Notes under the pieces: generated by a model
Seen by the model: only the letters and a program-made list of their open reading frames with translations
The model's database searches: none
Told to the model about the DNA's origin: nothing
Shown: one piece after another, positions 9,224-18,082 of the stretch
How the letters are laid out: each line of letters begins with the position of its first letter
Position numbering within the stretch: the stretch's first letter is position 1
Source of the DNA: Gammaproteobacteria bacterium
GTDB taxonomy: Bacteria > Pseudomonadota > Gammaproteobacteria > Steroidobacterales > Foliamicaceae
Assembly: GCA_009844425.1 (NCBI GenBank)
Contig: VYBN01000003.1
Location: forward strand, 94,083-158,082
DNA: 64,000 nt
Direction of reading: 5' to 3'
Position numbers and translations under genes: made by a program

Positions 9224-10645
9224 ATGTGGATAAAGAAGAACAGCATCGACCGGCCGCAGGATGGCCGCCTGCCCATTCCGACGCAAATCATCTCCAACGA
9301 GGAATATCTGCCGACGCCGCAGACACCCGAACAGCGCAAGGTGGAATGCCTGCTCAAGGAATGGTCCGCTCAGCGCAGCAAGACTCTGGGACTGTCGCGC
9401 CGCGAGTTTCTGGCCGGGAGCTGCGGAATGGCGATGGCCTTCATGGCGATGAACGAAGTGTTCGGTCCCTGGTTCCGCGTGCACGCGTCGGAAACCTACG
9501 ATCCGGAGGCCTATCCCGAGTTGTGGCCCAAGTCCTCGTTCGTTTTCGACGTGCAGACGCATCACGTGCGCACCGATGGGGTGGAGCCCCTGTTTTTCCG
9601 CAAGCTCTCGGCGCCGTTCAACAAGGAGCTGGCCGGGGTGGAGCCGCAAAAGGGCGACCTGCAGTTCCGCAACTTCATAAAGGAAGTGTTTTTCGACAGC
9701 GATACGCAGGTGGCGGTCATTAGCGGCGTGGCCTCCAACCTGTTCAACGTCCTGAACTCCGACGAGATGGTGGAGGGCCGCGAGCGGATCAACGCGATGG
9801 CGGGATCGCAGCGGCTGCTTGCGCATGGGCTGACGGCGCCGTTCTTCCCGAATTTCCTGGAGGAGACGGAGCGCATGGCGCTGGACCTGAAGGTGGATTC
9901 GTGGAAGTTCTATCCCGGCGTGGTGGAGCGCAAGGGCGAATTCCCGTTCTGGATGGACGACGAGGAGCTGATGTATCCCTTCTACGAGAAGATACTCGGC
10001 TACGGCATGGACCTGGTTTGCGTGCACAAGGGCCTGCCGCTGCCGGGCAGCAGCCTGGAGCACAACCATCCGCGCGACATCGAAAAGGCGGCCCGCGACC
10101 ACCCCGACATCAACTTCATCATCTATCACTCCGGCTTCAAGGCGGCGAATTACGAACTGCCGCCCGGCGACGGCTACATACAGGAGGGCGGCTACCTGCC
10201 CTGGACCACCGACCTGGTGCGGATGCGCGAAGCCAATCCCGACATGACCAACGTCTACATGGAACTCGGCACCACGTTCGGCCATACGGTCATCACCCAT
10301 CCCAACGTTTGCGCGCATTTCCTGGGGCAGATCCTCAAGGCATACGGGGCCGATCACGTGATCTGGGGCACGGACGCCATCTGGTGGGGGTCCCCGCAAT
10401 GGCAGATCGAGGCCTTCCGCCGCTTCAGGATGCCCGAGGCTCTGCAGGAGGAGTTCGGCTATCCCGATCTGACGGACGCGGACAAGGACAAGATCCTGGG
10501 ACTGAACGCCGCCCGCCTGTACGGCATCGATCCCGACGCGGCCCGCAAGGCGCTGCCGGCCGACGGACTATCGCAATTGAAGAACTGGTACGGCCACGAA
10601 GGCGGTCAACCGAGCAACACCCAATACGGCTGGATCAAGGCCTGA
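9224..10645 (+). CDS. Tat-exported amidohydrolase family protein
   Basis: This 473-residue protein resembles the amidohydrolase-2 (TIM-barrel) family of metal-dependent hydrolases and decarboxylases. Near residue 57 is LSRREFLAGSCGMAM, a twin-arginine signal with an unusually long N-terminal lead, so it is probably exported folded to the periplasm. Barrel landmarks are FDVQTHHV (strand 1), IIYHSGF and IWGTDAIWWG (late strand Asp). The first strand has Q-T-H where most relatives have H-x-H, so metal binding may differ. AGGGAGGA lies about 11 bases before the ATG at 9224. Substrate unknown. Confidence 0.8.
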   Translation: MWIKKNSIDRPQDGRLPIPTQIISNEEYLPTPQTPEQRKVECLLKEWSAQRSKTLGLSRREFLAGSCGMAMAFMAMNEVFGPWFRVHASETYDPEAYPELWPKSSFVFDVQTHHVRTDGVEPLFFRKLSAPFNKELAGVEPQKGDLQFRNFIKEVFFDSDTQVAVISGVASNLFNVLNSDEMVEGRERINAMAGSQRLLAHGLTAPFFPNFLEETERMALDLKVDSWKFYPGVVERKGEFPFWMDDEELMYPFYEKILGYGMDLVCVHKGLPLPGSSLEHNHPRDIEKAARDHPDINFIIYHSGFKAANYELPPGDGYIQEGGYLPWTTDLVRMREANPDMTNVYMELGTTFGHTVITHPNVCAHFLGQILKAYGADHVIWGTDAIWWGSPQWQIEAFRRFRMPEALQEEFGYPDLTDADKDKILGLNAARLYGIDPDAARKALPADGLSQLKNWYGHEGGQPSNTQYGWIKA

Positions 10646-10672
10646 CCCCCCGCTGCCGTAACGCAAGCTAAA

Positions 10673-10782
10673 GGTCTTCTCCCTCCCCCTTCCTGTGTGG
10701 AGCGTCGGCGGCAGGACAGCCGCCGCCGAGCCCCATGGATGGGTTCATGCGTCTCCACACAGGAAGGGGGAGGGAGAAGACC
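10673..10782. repeat. Long hairpin, conserved-loop family, copy 4
   Basis: A perfect 30-bp inverted repeat (10673-10702 with 10753-10782) encloses a 50-nt loop. The second half of the core is intact (CCGAGCCCCATGGATGGGTT then CATGCGT); the first half is replaced by its own small GGCGGC/GCCGCC stem. It lies between two convergent genes, 28 bases after one stop and 7 bases from the other. Confidence 0.85.
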
Positions 10783-10788
10783 GAAGGG

Positions 10789-12363
10789 CTATCGCCGATC
10801 CGCTGAAACGAGCTTGATGATTTGTCCGCCGCTGTCGTGTTCCAGCAGGAGATAGATTTCACCGGCCGGTCCCACCTCGATATCGCGAAACCGGACCACG
10901 TCCTCAAGCAGCGTTTCCTGACGGACCAGTTGATGGTCTTTCACTCGCATGCGCAACAGGTCGGAGGCCCGCAATGTTCCGACAATGAGGTCGCCGTTCC
11001 ATTCTGGGAACATGTCGCCCTTGTAGAACACGAAGCTTGACAGGGCAGGCGCGGGTGTGAAGTCAACCAAAGGCTGCCGGATGTCCGCCAGGTCGAATTC
11101 GATGCCGAGCACTCTGCCCCAGGCTACCGGCGTACCGGTGTAATTAACGCCGAGAGAGAACAAAGGCCACCCGTAGTTGAGCCCCGGTTCGATCAGGTTG
11201 ATTTCGTCGCCCCCGCGCGGACCCATCTCGGTGCTCCAGATTTCGTTGCTGCCGGGTTTGAACTCCAGGCCCTGGGGATTGCGGTGGCCATAGCTCCAGA
11301 TCGCCGGCTCCGCGCCGGGCGTGCCGACAAAGGGATTGTCGGCGGGCACACGGCCGTCGTCATGCAGGCGCATGATCTTGCCGTAGGGAGTGCTCAGATC
11401 CTGTATGCCGATGTGTTCCATCGGGCCCTTGATCCCCACGCCGAAGAACACATAGCCGCTGTTATCGAAGGCGATGCGGCCGCCCGCGGCGATTTCCGGC
11501 ATCAGCGTGTAGTGTTCATGATGCGTCTGCCATAGGATCTCTTCGTCCACCCAGGCGCCGTTCCGAATGCGCCCGCGCGCAAGTTTGTTCATCGACACGT
11601 CCTGTCCCGATTCCCGGCTGATCTCGTTGCAGCCGGAGCATCGGTCGCCGTAGTGAAGGTAAATCCATCCGTTATTTCCGTAGTCGGGATGCAGGGCCAC
11701 TTCCATCATCCAGCCCAGGCCCATCGGCTGACCGACGAAGTTGAAGGAGTCGTCCCAGGCCTTTGGCGCCCCCCGGATCAGTTCGGATTGCTCGCCTTCA
11801 GCGCTGATGATGCTCAGGCCCTGCCGCTTTTCCGTAAGCAGCAGACTGCCGTCGGGCAATGGTTCGATGGAGAACGGCAGTGGATCAAGCCCGTCGATCA
11901 CCGTTTCGACAACGAAGTCGTGGTGTTCGCTCTCAATGACGCCGGACGGTATGTCCAGCGGGGCGTTGTAGCGGAAATCCTCCAGGTTGGTGCCCTGGCG
12001 CTGTTCGGAAATATAGAGGGCCAAAGCCCGGATCTGCTGATCACGGAGCGACTCAGAAAAACCGGGCATGCCCCGCTCCGGAAATCCTTCCGCCGTGTTC
12101 TTCGCAATATCATCAATTGAATCGCCGTGGAGGAGGTCGGCTCCCGCGAGCGCCGTCCCCTGGGGCGCTCCCTGCAATGCTGCCCCGTGGCAGACGGCGC
12201 ATTCCCGCTGGTACAGCCTGGCGACCAGATCGGGCGGCGCCTCAGCCATATTCAGTTCGCGCAGGTTGACGACCCGGGGCACCCCCTCGGGCTGCGCCTT
12301 TGCGGCGCTGAAGACGCTGCAGGCTGCGGCAGCCAGCGCAAAACATACTACGGTTCTTGACAT
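10789..12363 (-). CDS. Cytochrome c-PQQ-dependent sugar dehydrogenase fusion
   Basis: This is a 524-residue periplasmic oxidoreductase. A signal peptide (MSRTVVCFALAAAACSVFSA) is followed by a small cytochrome c domain with the heme motif CAVCH and a distal-ligand candidate in GMPGFSESL. From about residue 130 on it is a soluble glucose/sorbosone-dehydrogenase beta-propeller: PMGLGWMMEVALHPDY, SYGHRNPQGLEFKPG, MGPRGGDEIN and GLNYGWPLFS are family landmarks. The fusion suggests electrons pass from PQQH2 to the heme. I chose the ATG at 12363, preceded by GAGAGGG; an ATG at 12384 lacks a ribosome-binding site. Sugar substrate unknown. Confidence 0.87.
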   Translation of the reverse strand: MSRTVVCFALAAAACSVFSAAKAQPEGVPRVVNLRELNMAEAPPDLVARLYQRECAVCHGAALQGAPQGTALAGADLLHGDSIDDIAKNTAEGFPERGMPGFSESLRDQQIRALALYISEQRQGTNLEDFRYNAPLDIPSGVIESEHHDFVVETVIDGLDPLPFSIEPLPDGSLLLTEKRQGLSIISAEGEQSELIRGAPKAWDDSFNFVGQPMGLGWMMEVALHPDYGNNGWIYLHYGDRCSGCNEISRESGQDVSMNKLARGRIRNGAWVDEEILWQTHHEHYTLMPEIAAGGRIAFDNSGYVFFGVGIKGPMEHIGIQDLSTPYGKIMRLHDDGRVPADNPFVGTPGAEPAIWSYGHRNPQGLEFKPGSNEIWSTEMGPRGGDEINLIEPGLNYGWPLFSLGVNYTGTPVAWGRVLGIEFDLADIRQPLVDFTPAPALSSFVFYKGDMFPEWNGDLIVGTLRASDLLRMRVKDHQLVRQETLLEDVVRFRDIEVGPAGEIYLLLEHDSGGQIIKLVSADRR

Positions 12364-12621
12364 CCTTGGCCCTCTCTTATTCATGAATTCTTGGCCGCGG
12401 CCCCGCACCCGGTCGCCTCAATTGATTCGCGCCGGCTGCGTTTTGCCAATGCCTGCTTCCAGAGGGAAGCATACGCGCACACGCGCAAGAGTCGCGAATC
12501 GGCGCGGCGACCCGGCGTTGCGATTGAACGAATAAGCTGATATTTTCGGGTAATCTTGGGATGCGGATGCGATATGCTCCGCACCAGGGGATTACATACG
12601 ACCTTGTAAGGGGGGGTTGTT

Positions 12622-15423
12622 ATGAGACCAATTTGCCGTTCAATTGGCACGCTGACGTTGGCTATAGGTATCGGAGTGCTGGTGGCCATGCCAGCGCATG
12701 CACAGGTCGATACGGCCTTCGAGGAAATCGTCGTCACCACACGGAAGAAGGAAGAGAATCTTCAGGACATTCCGATCGCAGTGAACGCCCTGAGCCGCGA
12801 AGACATGGAGCGGGCCGGCGTCAGGGAGTTGAACGAGATCGCGCATCATGATTCCAGCCTGCAGTTCGACAGGGGTTTTTCCGCTGCCGATACGCGGCTG
12901 GTCATACGCGGACTGGCGCCTACTCGGGGACGGCCGAACGCCGCCACCCTGATCGACGGCATCGATATTTCCAGTGAAACGATCGGCGTGGCCGGGGGCA
13001 CCAACCTGATCAATCCGCGCTTGCTGGACATCGAGCGCGTCGAAGTCGTGAAGGGTCCGCAAAGCGCCCTCTACGGCCGAAGCGCTTTCGCCGGAGCCGT
13101 GCAGTACGTCACGCGCGACCCGTCGGATGAGACCGAAGGCGAGTTCGGCCTCGACGGGGCGGAGGAAGGCTATTACACGTTCAAGGGCAGCCTTTCGGGG
13201 CCGCTGGGCGAGAGGGCCGGATACCGTCTGAACGCGCTGTACTGGGAAGAGGGCGGCTTCCACAAGAACTCGATTACCGGCAACGGCATCGGCGGCGGCG
13301 AAGGACTGGGCATCGCCGCCACCCTGAAGTTCGAACCCAACGACTCGTCCAGTTACAAGATGCGCGTGGAATACGCCGACGACGAGTTCGAGGTGGCGCC
13401 GCAGGCCAATATTCCCTTCAACGGCATCAACCGCGTGCCGGCCGCGGCATCCCGGTGCAACGGGGGATACGTCCACGACGACGATTGCGACGGCCCCGCG
13501 AAGATCATCCAGGATCACCTGCTGCGCACCCAGGCGTCGGACCCCGATGATCCCGCCGTGTTCGACGACATGGACCATCCCGGCGTTATCGGCGAACTCC
13601 CCGATGGCGATGAACTGGAGGTCAGACTGACTCCCGACTATCGCAGGGGCATCGGCAATGACGATTTTCCGGGATCGACGCGCGAAGTGCTTCGGTTTTC
13701 GCTGGTTGCCGACTGGTCCGTGGGACCGGGCACGCTGAGCTCGCTCACCGGAGTGGCGGATGCGGATTCGACCGACCAGATGGACCTTGACAAGATAGCC
13801 GAAGCCGGACCGGACGGGATGGACATCAGCATCGCCAGCCAACACTCGAATATCAGCACAAACACGTCGCTTCTGAGCCAGGAGTTGCGCTACGTATCGG
13901 AACTGGAAGGGCGATTCAATTTTGCCCTCGGCGCACAGTTGTGGCAGGAGGACGTGGAGCAGAACGAACGCAACAACACGCTTATTACCGGCGGCACCTA
14001 CTGCAGCCTGCTTCGCCTCAAGCCCGTCCCGTTCCTTCCCGCATTCACGATCGACACGTTTGGCGCGGTTCCTCAATTTGGAATTCCCGCCAACCCCATG
14101 CGCAATACCTGCAAATACAGCAGTTATCCCGCTGCGCTGATCACCCAACAGGTCTATGACCAGACGATGATCACCACGGTGCTGCGCGATACGGATCATC
14201 GTTCCGCTTACCTTTCATTCGATTTCAATGTGACGGAGACGCTTTTGTTTCACGCGGAAGCGCGCTGGACCGACGAAACGACGGACGTGACCGCGCCCAA
14301 TACCTTCAATCCGGCAGCCCGCCGCGCGGAAGGCACCGGGTCGCTGCAGGCCTGCGGAAGTTCCGGCAACTGCATTCCGGGCGTGTCCTGGGGGCCCTAT
14401 CCGCCCAATGGTTTCGGAACCCCGGGGAATTTCGCCACGCCGCTGTCCTTCAGCCGCAGTGACAGCTACGTTACGCCCAAAGTGAGTCTGCAATGGGACC
14501 AGTCGGACGACGCCATGTGGTACTTCTCCTGGGCCGCGGCCAAAAAGCCGGGCGGTTTCAGCACGCTGGGATTCGGCGGATTCGGGGCGGACGCCAACGG
14601 CAACGGCGAGCCCGACGAAATCGAGTTCGAGCCGGAGGAAATGCAGGTATGGGAGCTGGGCATGAAGCGCACGATGCTGGACGGGCGTTTGCGCTTTAAC
14701 GGCGCCTACTTCTTTCAGGACTTTACCGACAAGCAGATAAGCATCCAGAGAGTCATTCGCGGTCAGCTGGGCACGGTAATCAGCAACGCCAGCGGCGCCG
14801 AAGTGCATGGCGTGGAACTGGACGCGAGCTGGCTTATCACCGACAACTGGAGCATCTCGGGCGGCTATACCTGGCTGAATGGGGAGTACACCGATTACAA
14901 GGTGATTACCACGAGTTCGGCGGACCCCGCCCGCATCGGCAACTGCAACCTGGTTGAAGCGGGAGGCCGCATGGTTTGCGAGGTGGACCGCACCGGCTTC
15001 GACCTGGAGCGCACGCCGGATCATGCCTGGCAATTCACGCTGGCCTACCAGGGACCTTCCAGGATCCGGCAGGGATGGGATACTTTCGCGTCCTTCAGCG
15101 CCCTTTACCAGAGCGAGCGGTTCATCGAGGATTACAACAAGAAGATTCTCAAGGCATATTGGCGCGCCAACCTGAATTTCGGCCTGGCTACGGACGAGTG
15201 GGAATTCGCGGTGTACGTGAAGAACGTTTTCGATGACGACACGATCACGTGGGCCGGCGGCGGACCAGGCATGCCGGTCAGCGACTGGCGGTTCGCTCTC
15301 CTGGTGGATACTACGCGGCCGGGACCGCCTGCGATTCTGCCTGCACCGCGAATCGCTTCCACCGTGTATGGCTACCTGCCGGATCCGCGCCAGATCGGCG
15401 TACGCCTGAACTGGCGCTTCTAG
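12622..15423 (+). CDS. TonB-dependent outer-membrane receptor
   Basis: This 933-residue receptor begins with a signal peptide ending MPAHA-Q and continues FEEIVVTTRKKEENLQDIPI, the plug start shared by receptors of the large FecA/CirA-like group common in marine heterotrophs. LDIERVEVVKGPQSALYGR and FAGAVQYVTRDP are plug motifs, and the barrel ends in GVRLNWRF with terminal Phe. AAGGGGGGG lies just upstream of the ATG. It is divergent from the PQQ dehydrogenase; the roughly 258 bases between them hold no further gene and should carry both promoters. Ligand unknown. Confidence 0.92.
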   Translation: MRPICRSIGTLTLAIGIGVLVAMPAHAQVDTAFEEIVVTTRKKEENLQDIPIAVNALSREDMERAGVRELNEIAHHDSSLQFDRGFSAADTRLVIRGLAPTRGRPNAATLIDGIDISSETIGVAGGTNLINPRLLDIERVEVVKGPQSALYGRSAFAGAVQYVTRDPSDETEGEFGLDGAEEGYYTFKGSLSGPLGERAGYRLNALYWEEGGFHKNSITGNGIGGGEGLGIAATLKFEPNDSSSYKMRVEYADDEFEVAPQANIPFNGINRVPAAASRCNGGYVHDDDCDGPAKIIQDHLLRTQASDPDDPAVFDDMDHPGVIGELPDGDELEVRLTPDYRRGIGNDDFPGSTREVLRFSLVADWSVGPGTLSSLTGVADADSTDQMDLDKIAEAGPDGMDISIASQHSNISTNTSLLSQELRYVSELEGRFNFALGAQLWQEDVEQNERNNTLITGGTYCSLLRLKPVPFLPAFTIDTFGAVPQFGIPANPMRNTCKYSSYPAALITQQVYDQTMITTVLRDTDHRSAYLSFDFNVTETLLFHAEARWTDETTDVTAPNTFNPAARRAEGTGSLQACGSSGNCIPGVSWGPYPPNGFGTPGNFATPLSFSRSDSYVTPKVSLQWDQSDDAMWYFSWAAAKKPGGFSTLGFGGFGADANGNGEPDEIEFEPEEMQVWELGMKRTMLDGRLRFNGAYFFQDFTDKQISIQRVIRGQLGTVISNASGAEVHGVELDASWLITDNWSISGGYTWLNGEYTDYKVITTSSADPARIGNCNLVEAGGRMVCEVDRTGFDLERTPDHAWQFTLAYQGPSRIRQGWDTFASFSALYQSERFIEDYNKKILKAYWRANLNFGLATDEWEFAVYVKNVFDDDTITWAGGGPGMPVSDWRFALLVDTTRPGPPAILPAPRIASTVYGYLPDPRQIGVRLNWRF

Positions 15424-15472
15424 CGCGTAACCGAGAGTACCTGCGAGCAAAGGTGTTCCTGGCACCATGGGA

Positions 15473-15578
15473 GCCTATCTTTGCCCCCTTCCACCGGGGG
15501 CTTGTGAGCCAGGGATGGCGGAACAGAGCTCCATGGATGGATTGATGCGTCCCCCGGTGGAAGGGGGCAAAGATAGGC
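15473..15578. repeat. Long hairpin, conserved-loop family, copy 5
   Basis: A perfect 28-bp inverted repeat (15473-15500 with 15551-15578) encloses a 50-nt loop with the full core: GAGCCAGGGATGGCGGAACA, then GAGCTCCATGGATGGATT and ATGCGT. It lies 50 bases after the TonB receptor stop and about 70 bases before rpoH. Confidence 0.87.
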
Positions 15579-15645
15579 GGGATCAGGGCTACGGCCTTGA
15601 AAGTCATCGGGTCCGCCCCCAGAAAATGGTAAAATCCATTGTGCA

Positions 15646-16527
15646 ATGGCCAAGGATTCGATGAACACCGCAATTGCCGCGACCAACCGCGACCTGATCC
15701 TGGCGGGCCCGCTGGGCAGTCTGGATGCGTACATTCAAGCGGTTGGATCGGTCCCCTCGCTCAGCGAGGAGGAAGAGCGGGAGCTGGCGACCCGGCTGCG
15801 CGAGGACGGCGATCTGGATGCCGCCCGGCAGTTGATCCTGGCGCACCTGAGGTTCGTCGTGCATATCGCCAGCCGCTACCAGGGTTACGGCCTGCCGATG
15901 GCCGACCTGATCCAGGAAGGCAACGTGGGCCTGATGAAGGCGGTCAAGCGTTTCGATCCCGAAGTGGGTGTTCGCCTGGTGACTTTCGCCGTTCACTGGA
16001 TTCGGGCCGAAATTCACGAGTTCATCCTGCGCAACTGGCGCCTGGTCAAGGTGGCCACCACCAAGGCCCAGCGCAAGCTTTTCTTCAATCTGCGCAAGCT
16101 CAAGAAGAGGCTGGGCTGGATGTCCCCCGACGAGCAGGAAGCCGTGGCCGAGTATCTCGGGGTCAAGCCCGAGGAAGTGGCGGAGATGGAGATGCGCCTG
16201 GCCGGTCAGGACATCACCTTCGATCCGCCAACGTCCGACAGCGACGAGCAGACGTATTCGCCGGCGCAATATCTGCCGAGCTCCGACCCGGACCCCGCGG
16301 TCGAGCTGGAAGAGGCCGACTCCATGGAGCGCGCAAGCGAACAACTGGCGCAGGCGCTCGCGGGTCTTGACGAGCGCTCGCGGGACATCATCACTTCCCG
16401 CCGGCTGGTCGAGAAGAAGGCCACCCTGCACGAACTGGCCGGCCGCTACGGCGTGTCCGCCGAACGAATCCGGCAGATCGAAAACCAGGCACTGAAGCAG
16501 CTAAGCTCGGCGATAACCGCGCCCTAA
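15646..16527 (+). CDS. rpoH: RNA polymerase sigma-32 (heat-shock sigma factor)
   Basis: This 293-residue protein (E. coli RpoH is 284) directs RNA polymerase to heat-shock promoters. Region 2 reads [20 protein letters not shown], then [18 protein letters not shown]. The RpoH-specific box [17 protein letters not shown] sits between regions 2 and 3 and separates it from RpoD and RpoS. Region 4 has the helix-turn-helix ending [19 protein letters not shown] at 15646 or 15661 could be used. Here it follows a TonB receptor rather than ftsX as in enterobacteria. Confidence 0.95.
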   Translation: MAKDSMNTAIAATNRDLILAGPLGSLDAYIQAVGSVPSLSEEEERELATRLREDGDLDAARQLILAHLRFVVHIASRYQGYGLPMADLIQEGNVGLMKAVKRFDPEVGVRLVTFAVHWIRAEIHEFILRNWRLVKVATTKAQRKLFFNLRKLKKRLGWMSPDEQEAVAEYLGVKPEEVAEMEMRLAGQDITFDPPTSDSDEQTYSPAQYLPSSDPDPAVELEEADSMERASEQLAQALAGLDERSRDIITSRRLVEKKATLHELAGRYGVSAERIRQIENQALKQLSSAITAP

Positions 16528-16670
16528 GGGCCCCGTTAATCATGTTTCCCCCGTGGGTATCTCCTGGACAGGAGATGGCCCGCGTGCCCGCTCCCATTGG
16601 CCACCGGAGCGGATATTCGAATTTTTCTTTACACTAGGCGCTCTGCGCTACAACCCGGGGAGGCGCAGCC

Positions 16671-17849
16671 ATGCATCGCAAACAATTCCGTTCCAACTCC
16701 CGATCCGTTTTCGGGGCCCTTCCGATTGCGGTAACTCTTGCCTTTGCCGCGTGCGGGCTTTCACCGGCCCTCATGGCCCAACCGGCCGGCGGTCCGCCTG
16801 CCCAGGCAGCGACTCCGGATACCATCGAGTGGCAGACCGACGAGATGCTGCCGTATTACGAGATACCGAACATCCCGGTATCCGCCGAGGCCTACTTCGC
16901 GCCGGACAGTTATCACCTGATCGCCCAGACCCGCGATCCCGATGCGGTGCAGGGCGCCAGCGGCCGGCACGGCAACCTCACCTATACCTACACGATCGAG
17001 GGCACGGAGCTGACCCGGATCAACGACAAGGGTCAGGACGCGTGTTCGTACTTCTTTCCGGATCAGCAGCGCGTGATCTTCACCTCCACCCGCGACAACC
17101 TGCATCTTCCGGTCGGAAACTGGTCGGATGAGGACGAGTACCCCACCGGCGGCGAACTCTACATTGCCAATGTCGACGGCAGCGACCGCCGCCGGCTGAC
17201 CCACAACGAGTGGTACGAGGCGGAAGTCGTCGTTTCGCCAACCGGCGAGTGGATTGCTTTCGGGCGCAACATCGACGGCCGGCAGGACCTGTGGCGCATA
17301 CGCCCCGACGGCACGGACGAACAGCGCATCACGGACACCGACGACTGGCAGGAAGGCTCTCCGTATTTCATGCCCGACGGCGAGCACCTGATGTTCCGCT
17401 CCTGGCGGGATTCGGACTACAAGAGGATCAGGCCCACGCCAATGATCGTCATGACAATCAACATCGACGGTTCCGACTGGCGCGGCTACACCTTTGACGG
17501 TGACATGAACTGGGCGCCCAATCCGGCGCCGGACGGACGCCACTACGTGTTTGTGCGGGTTACGGAACAGGATGCCGGCCCGCTGGGCAACTGGGACATA
17601 TTCCTCGGCGACCTGGCCGGCGGCGAACCCGTGCGTCTGACCACCTTTCCGGGATTCGACGGTTTGCCCGGCATGGCCCCGAACGGAAAATTGCTGGCGT
17701 GGGCGCGGGCCAGGGGAGGAGGCTTCATGGCGGGGATCAAGACCCACATCATGGACGTGTCTTCGCTGGAAATCGGTCCCGAGAACTACGAGCCGCTGAA
17801 TCCCGAATGGGGCCGGCCGATGTCCGACGATCCGCCGGCGACCCGATAA
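16671..17849 (+). CDS. Periplasmic TolB-like beta-propeller protein (PD40 repeats)
   Basis: The 392-residue exported protein starts with a long signal sequence (hydrophobic PIAVTLAFAACGLSPALMA). If the Cys of AACG is a lipobox it could be a lipoprotein, but the fit is poor. The body has WD40-like PD40 blades: GELYIANVDGSDRRRLT, VVSPTGEWIAFGR, DLWRIRPDGTDEQRIT and LMFRSWRD. These resemble the TolB propeller, which binds partner proteins, but the TolB N-terminal domain and Tol-Pal genes are absent, so it is not called TolB. GGGGAGG precedes the ATG. The 143 bases between rpoH and this gene show nothing clear. Confidence 0.8.
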   Translation: MHRKQFRSNSRSVFGALPIAVTLAFAACGLSPALMAQPAGGPPAQAATPDTIEWQTDEMLPYYEIPNIPVSAEAYFAPDSYHLIAQTRDPDAVQGASGRHGNLTYTYTIEGTELTRINDKGQDACSYFFPDQQRVIFTSTRDNLHLPVGNWSDEDEYPTGGELYIANVDGSDRRRLTHNEWYEAEVVVSPTGEWIAFGRNIDGRQDLWRIRPDGTDEQRITDTDDWQEGSPYFMPDGEHLMFRSWRDSDYKRIRPTPMIVMTINIDGSDWRGYTFDGDMNWAPNPAPDGRHYVFVRVTEQDAGPLGNWDIFLGDLAGGEPVRLTTFPGFDGLPGMAPNGKLLAWARARGGGFMAGIKTHIMDVSSLEIGPENYEPLNPEWGRPMSDDPPATR

Positions 17850-17892
17850 CTGACTCAATCTCGGGTTCCCATGCTGCTGTGTCGCGGCGGTA

Positions 17893-17997
17893 GCCTTTCC
17901 TTGCCCCCTACTTCAGGGAGTATTGGAGCCATGGATGGCGGAGCAAGCTACAGGGACGTATTTATGCGTCTCCCGGAAGTAGGGGGCAAGGAAAGGC
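17893..17997. repeat. Long hairpin, conserved-loop family, copy 6
   Basis: A 28-bp inverted repeat with one mismatch (17893-17920 with 17970-17997) encloses a 49-nt loop. The core reads GAGCCATGGATGGCGGAGCA, then AGCTACAGGGACGTATTTAT and GCGT. It lies 44 bases after one stop and 86 bases before the next start. Confidence 0.85.
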
Positions 17998-18082
17998 GGA
18001 ATCGAAGCGCCGACCGAAAACTGGCGAGAATGCGGGCGGATGCGCTCGTATATCATGCCGGCGGAAACGTGGGGGTGCCGTC

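Noticed and set aside
12640-14199. 519-codon minus-strand frame across the second TonB receptor
   Set aside because: Shadow of the receptor; no start signal and no family resemblance.
15473-15578. Reading the long hairpins as standard intrinsic terminators
   Set aside because: None has a U-run after the stem and the loops are 50 nt and conserved, unlike intrinsic terminators. Factor-dependent 3'-end roles remain possible.
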